DNA of 7,609 nucleotides from JBCBJZ01 sp038522635. Lineage in GTDB: Bacteria > Pseudomonadota > Alphaproteobacteria > Rhizobiales > Hyphomicrobiaceae. Location of the stretch: assembly GCA_038522635.1 (NCBI GenBank), contig JBCBJZ010000162.1, positions 1 to 7,609 on the forward strand, written 5' to 3'. How positions within the stretch are numbered: the first letter of the stretch is position 1; every line of letters starts with the position of its first letter. Both the position numbers and the translations under genes were made by a program. The notes beneath the pieces were generated by a model that was given only the letters and a program-made list of their open reading frames with translations, was not told where the DNA came from and made no database searches. Positions 5,552-7,609 of the stretch are shown one piece after another.

Positions 5552-6496
5552 TCACCACAGCGCCACTTCACGACGGCGACGCGCCATCGATGCTGCCGGG
5601 CGGTTGCCGGCGTCGCCGCTTGCGATCGCGGCCGCCATGCGCGCGATCTCATCGTCGAGCGTGCCGATCCGATCGGCCATGCCGACGGCGACCGCGCGCT
5701 CGGCACTCAGCATGCGCCCGCCACCGAAGGTCTCGATCACATCTTGCGTCGATTTTCCGCGGGCATGGGCGACCGCATCCACGAACATGGTGCCATAGCG
5801 ATCAACATCGACCTGAAGGTTCGCGGCCGCGTCCTCACTGAGCGGGAAGGCCGGATGCCAATCCGCCTTGACCGGCGAGATCGACGCCTTGACCAGCGTC
5901 GGCTTGACGCCGCGCGCCGCCAAACGCTCCGAAACGTCCTCATGGTAGGTGTAGACGCCCAACGACCCGATCTCGCCTGAGCGCATGACCACCACATCAT
6001 CGGCCGCCGACGCGATCCAGAGCGCAGCCGATGCACAAGAGGGGTTGGCCACCGCGACGATCGGCTTAACGCCGCGCGCCGCAAGAACGGCATCCGCCGC
6101 CTCCGGCGTGCCAAAGACGGCGCCACCCGGGCTATCGACGTCGATGATCACGCCGCCAATGCGCGGATCATCCGCAGCCGCTTTAAAGCGGCGCGCGAAG
6201 CCTTCTGCGCTCGTGCCGCCCGGGCCAGAGACGTCCATCTCATCGCTGATGCGCGGGCTGATCACGCCTTTGAGACCCACGACCGCGATCGCCTTACCTT
6301 CTGTAGCATGACGCTGATCGTCTTGCCCCCGGCGGGGCTCGCCCGCCTCACGGGCAATCACGGCCGCCACCTCTTCAGGACTGCGCTTGCCGCCGGCGGC
6401 CGCGAAGCTCAGAAAATCCATAATCGCTTGCCCCTTGGCAGGCTCGATCGCCCATGGCGTGCCGGCCACGGCCGCGAGAATGCGTGCATAGCGCAT
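5552..6496 (-). CDS. Head maturation protease, S49 (SppA-like) family
   Basis: This 314-residue protein is a ClpP/crotonase-fold serine protease of the S49 type used by many phages to process the capsid delta domain. After an N-terminal lead-in (1-65), the fold runs through AIAVVGLKGVIS (69-80), IGGVIIDVDSPGGAVFGTPE (113-132; the family 'DSPGG' loop), PIVAVANPSCASAALWIASA (145-164) with candidate catalytic Ser156 in 'CASAA', and ADDVVVMRSGEIGSLGVYTY (165-184; the 'G.IGS.GV' segment). K203 or K210 in VKASISPVK is the likely dyad lysine. RMLSAERAVAVGMADRIGTL (261-280) is the usual late motif. The start at 6496 is supported by GGAGGG (6504-6509), seven bases upstream, and sits two bases after the portal stop. 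A longer frame to 6718 only re-reads the portal gene. The final basic tail (RRRRE) is short. Confidence 0.93.
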   Translation of the reverse strand: MRYARILAAVAGTPWAIEPAKGQAIMDFLSFAAAGGKRSPEEVAAVIAREAGEPRRGQDDQRHATEGKAIAVVGLKGVISPRISDEMDVSGPGGTSAEGFARRFKAAADDPRIGGVIIDVDSPGGAVFGTPEAADAVLAARGVKPIVAVANPSCASAALWIASAADDVVVMRSGEIGSLGVYTYHEDVSERLAARGVKPTLVKASISPVKADWHPAFPLSEDAAANLQVDVDRYGTMFVDAVAHARGKSTQDVIETFGGGRMLSAERAVAVGMADRIGTLDDEIARMAAAIASGDAGNRPAASMARRRREVALW

Positions 6497-6498
6497 GA

Positions 6499-7503
6499 TC
6501 AGTCCCTCCGCTCGGCGCTCAGCGCCCTGATGTTGCCTATGGCCGTTTCGAGGGCGGCCGCGAAGTCGGGGCGATTGAAGACAGCCGAAAACGCCGCGCG
6601 CTGCGCCGTCGCGCCGCCGGCCGGCCCCATGTTCAGCGGCTGGATATAGCCGTCGCCACCCTCGATGGGGTTCATGTTCTCCATGCTCCGCACGTCGTTG
6701 GCGTTGAGCCAGCCCCACTCACGCCCGATGCGGTAGGCCTTGTAACGGGCCTCGATGTCGCCGCGCAGCAAGCCGGCGACGTTGTGTTCGGCGAAGAAAT
6801 CCCGATCACGCACGATGAGGTCGCGGCGGATCGCCTGCTCCCATGCGACGAGCCATGGCAGCAGCGTCTCGGTGACGAATTCGATCGATTGCTGCTCGAT
6901 ATTCGAGAACGTGGCGCGATCGAGAATGCCGACTTTGTGGGGTGGCATGCGCCAGAAACGCAGCACTTGCAGCGCCACTTTTTCATAGGTCTGGATGAAT
7001 TGCGCTTTGTCATTCTGGACATCGATCGGCTTGAACTTCGCACCGGCATCGAGCACGGCGACCTTGTGCCGGTTGCGCCCGCCGAACTGCGATTGCCACT
7101 TGCGGCGGAAATCATGGGCCTGCTCCACCGTCTTGAAGGCGCCCGGCACCTCAACCGCGCCCCCCGGTGTCGCGTCATTATCGAAGAAGCGCGTCGCGTA
7201 GTCCTGAAGCGCCAGCGCCCGCGCGAACGTCTTAGAGCCGTCTTCGATCAGCGATCGGCCCAGGATGTTGTCAGACGTGAGCGGGGGCGCGCGCAGGTGG
7301 AACACCTGGTCGCGATCGAGACGCCGCGTCATGCCATTGCCGTCGCGAACCTCATAGATGAAGGTGCCGTTACCCCTCACAATCCAGACCAACTCGGGGT
7401 CGAGTCGCGTAAGCTGATCGATTGGTCCGCGCGGCCCCTCTTTGATCTCCGCGAACGCATTGCGATGCAGCGCCATGTCCCATGTCATCTGGTGGCGGAA
7501 TTC
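6499..7503 (-). CDS. Portal protein, HK97 type, N-terminus missing
   Basis: This is the C-terminal ~333 residues of an HK97-type portal, the dodecameric ring through which DNA enters and leaves the head. The portal part begins near EFRHQMTWDMALHRNAFAEI, a segment that in full-length portals comes after about 70-100 residues. It continues through LTRLDPELV, DQVFHLR, the conserved LGRSLIEDGSKTFARALALQ followed by DYATRFFDND and PGGAVEVPG, then HKVAVLDAGAKFKPI, FSNIEQQSIEFVTETLLPWL, WEQAIRRDLI, and GWLNANDVRSMENMNPIEGG plus DGYIQPLNM near the end. These are standard portal motifs in the right order. Upstream, the frame stays open to the window edge but the sequence is not portal; see the YejA-like entry. 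The stop at 6499 is followed two bases later by the protease start. Confidence 0.9.
   Translation of the reverse strand, partial: EFRHQMTWDMALHRNAFAEIKEGPRGPIDQLTRLDPELVWIVRGNGTFIYEVRDGNGMTRRLDRDQVFHLRAPPLTSDNILGRSLIEDGSKTFARALALQDYATRFFDNDATPGGAVEVPGAFKTVEQAHDFRRKWQSQFGGRNRHKVAVLDAGAKFKPIDVQNDKAQFIQTYEKVALQVLRFWRMPPHKVGILDRATFSNIEQQSIEFVTETLLPWLVAWEQAIRRDLIVRDRDFFAEHNVAGLLRGDIEARYKAYRIGREWGWLNANDVRSMENMNPIEGGDGYIQPLNMGPAGGATAQRAAFSAVFNRPDFAAALETAIGNIRALSAERRD
6504..6509 (-). promoter_or_regulatory. Strong ribosome binding site of the head protease
   Basis: The minus strand reads GGAGGG, seven bases before ATG 6496 and within the last codons of the portal gene. It fixes the protease start at 6496 and argues against the open upstream extension to 6718, which lies entirely inside the portal coding sequence. 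Confidence 0.8.
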
Positions 7504-7521
7504 ATAGGCCGTCGCCCAATT
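7495..7521. other. Right chimeric junction: portal joined in frame to a YejA-like gene
   Basis: Reading the minus strand, residues before this segment match YejA-type solute-binding proteins and residues after it match HK97 portals, in one uninterrupted frame. The stretch coding NWATAYEF (7498-7521) is compatible with both families: YejA proteins have NWAT.YDF, and portals often have a ..T.(F/Y)EFR element here. The crossover therefore probably lies in a short block of shared sequence. GAATTC occurs at 7498-7503. Confidence 0.72.
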
Positions 7522-7609
7522 GAGCGAGCTGTTTTCCTGCCGGAACGTAACTTCGCCGGCCTTAAATCCCTCGAAAGCCGCAATGGTATCGCCGAAATAC
7601 TCGATCCGG
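7504..7609 (-). CDS. yejA: Fragment of YejA-like peptide-binding protein
   Basis: About 35 codons read RIEYFGDTIAAFEGFKAGEV, TFRQENSSLNWATAY. This closely follows the segment of YejA-type (microcin C/oligopeptide ABC transporter) periplasmic binding proteins in alphaproteobacteria that has the pattern '.(Y/F)..D...A.E.FKAG...FR.ENS...WAT.YDF'. Such proteins capture peptides in the periplasm for an inner-membrane ABC importer. Both ends of the gene are absent here: the upstream part is off the window, and the downstream part is replaced by the portal gene, in frame. The match is from memory of the family and rests on a short stretch, but the ENSS.NWAT motif is distinctive and does not belong to portal proteins. 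Confidence 0.75.

Noticed and set aside
6497..6718. A longer N-terminus for the head protease
   Set aside because: The extension is entirely out of frame inside the portal gene, while ATG 6496 has an excellent GGAGGG site and the usual spacing after the portal stop.
7498..7503. An EcoRI site exactly at the right junction, and a HindIII site at 444-449 near the left one, as signs of a cloned construct
   Set aside because: Further uncut EcoRI sites (734, 2748, 6877) and HindIII sites (5280, 5534) occur inside the block, and the left join appears to lie before 437, not at the HindIII site. Shared coding sequence (GAA TTC for Glu-Phe) explains the right site equally well.
425..7503. A bona fide RcGTA-type gene transfer agent cluster
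   Set aside because: The S49-type protease, the extra capsid-adjacent gene and the gp8-type connector do not match the RcGTA gene set, although some tail proteins are related. A prophage is the simpler reading, and the terminase and distal tail genes needed to decide are absent.
1..7609. A CRISPR array, tRNA gene, insertion sequence, integrase or attachment site
   Set aside because: I looked on both strands and found no repeated spacer pattern, tRNA-like cloverleaf, transposase motif or flanking direct repeats.

Overview
The window is a run of head and tail assembly genes from a siphovirus-type (HK97-like) prophage or phage, all on the minus strand. Both ends are host-type metabolic gene fragments. 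The DNA is GC-rich. The phage proteins resemble those of alphaproteobacterial prophages and gene transfer agents: a phiE125-gp8-type connector, a DUF3168-type tail terminator and a GTA-gp10-type tail chaperone. The left host fragment is a lipoyl domain of the kind carried by alphaproteobacterial pyruvate dehydrogenase E1-beta or E2, and the right one matches the YejA-type peptide-binding protein family. An alphaproteobacterium is the best guess; I cannot name the genus.

Read in the direction of transcription (right to left) the order is: portal (6499 to about 7503), S49-family head protease (5552-6496), major capsid protein (4129-5436), a small unrecognised capsid-adjacent protein (3562-4014), gp8-type head-tail connector (2900-3481), head closure/adaptor (2547-2903), HK97-gp10-type protein (2062-2550), tail terminator (1656-2069), tail tube (1176-1637), two tail assembly chaperones (793-1176 and 578-793), and the first ~50 codons of a tape measure gene (from 574). 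This is the standard head-to-tail order. Portal, protease and capsid build and mature the prohead, the small proteins build the neck, and the last genes build the tail. From the connector to the second chaperone the genes overlap by 1-8 bases or are separated by 18, suggesting translational coupling. The capsid gene stands apart: a 115-base gap with a strong hairpin lies before it, and a 114-base gap with a canonical intrinsic terminator lies after it.

The most notable feature is that neither end of the phage block finishes at a gene boundary. On the right the portal reading frame continues without a stop into a YejA-like solute-binding protein. On the left the tape measure gene runs after about 50 codons, head-on, into the N-terminal lipoyl domain and Ala/Pro linker of a pyruvate dehydrogenase subunit. 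Both host genes point into the phage block and lose their C-terminal parts. Both joins fall in stretches that could belong to either partner. This may be real microhomology-mediated rearrangement, or a chimera made in amplification or assembly; the sequence alone cannot decide. A second point of interest is the small tail chaperone at 578-793, which reads well as a protein but has no ATG/GTG/TTG start in its N-terminal region. I see no tRNA, CRISPR array, integrase, lysis gene, insertion sequence or complete attachment site.
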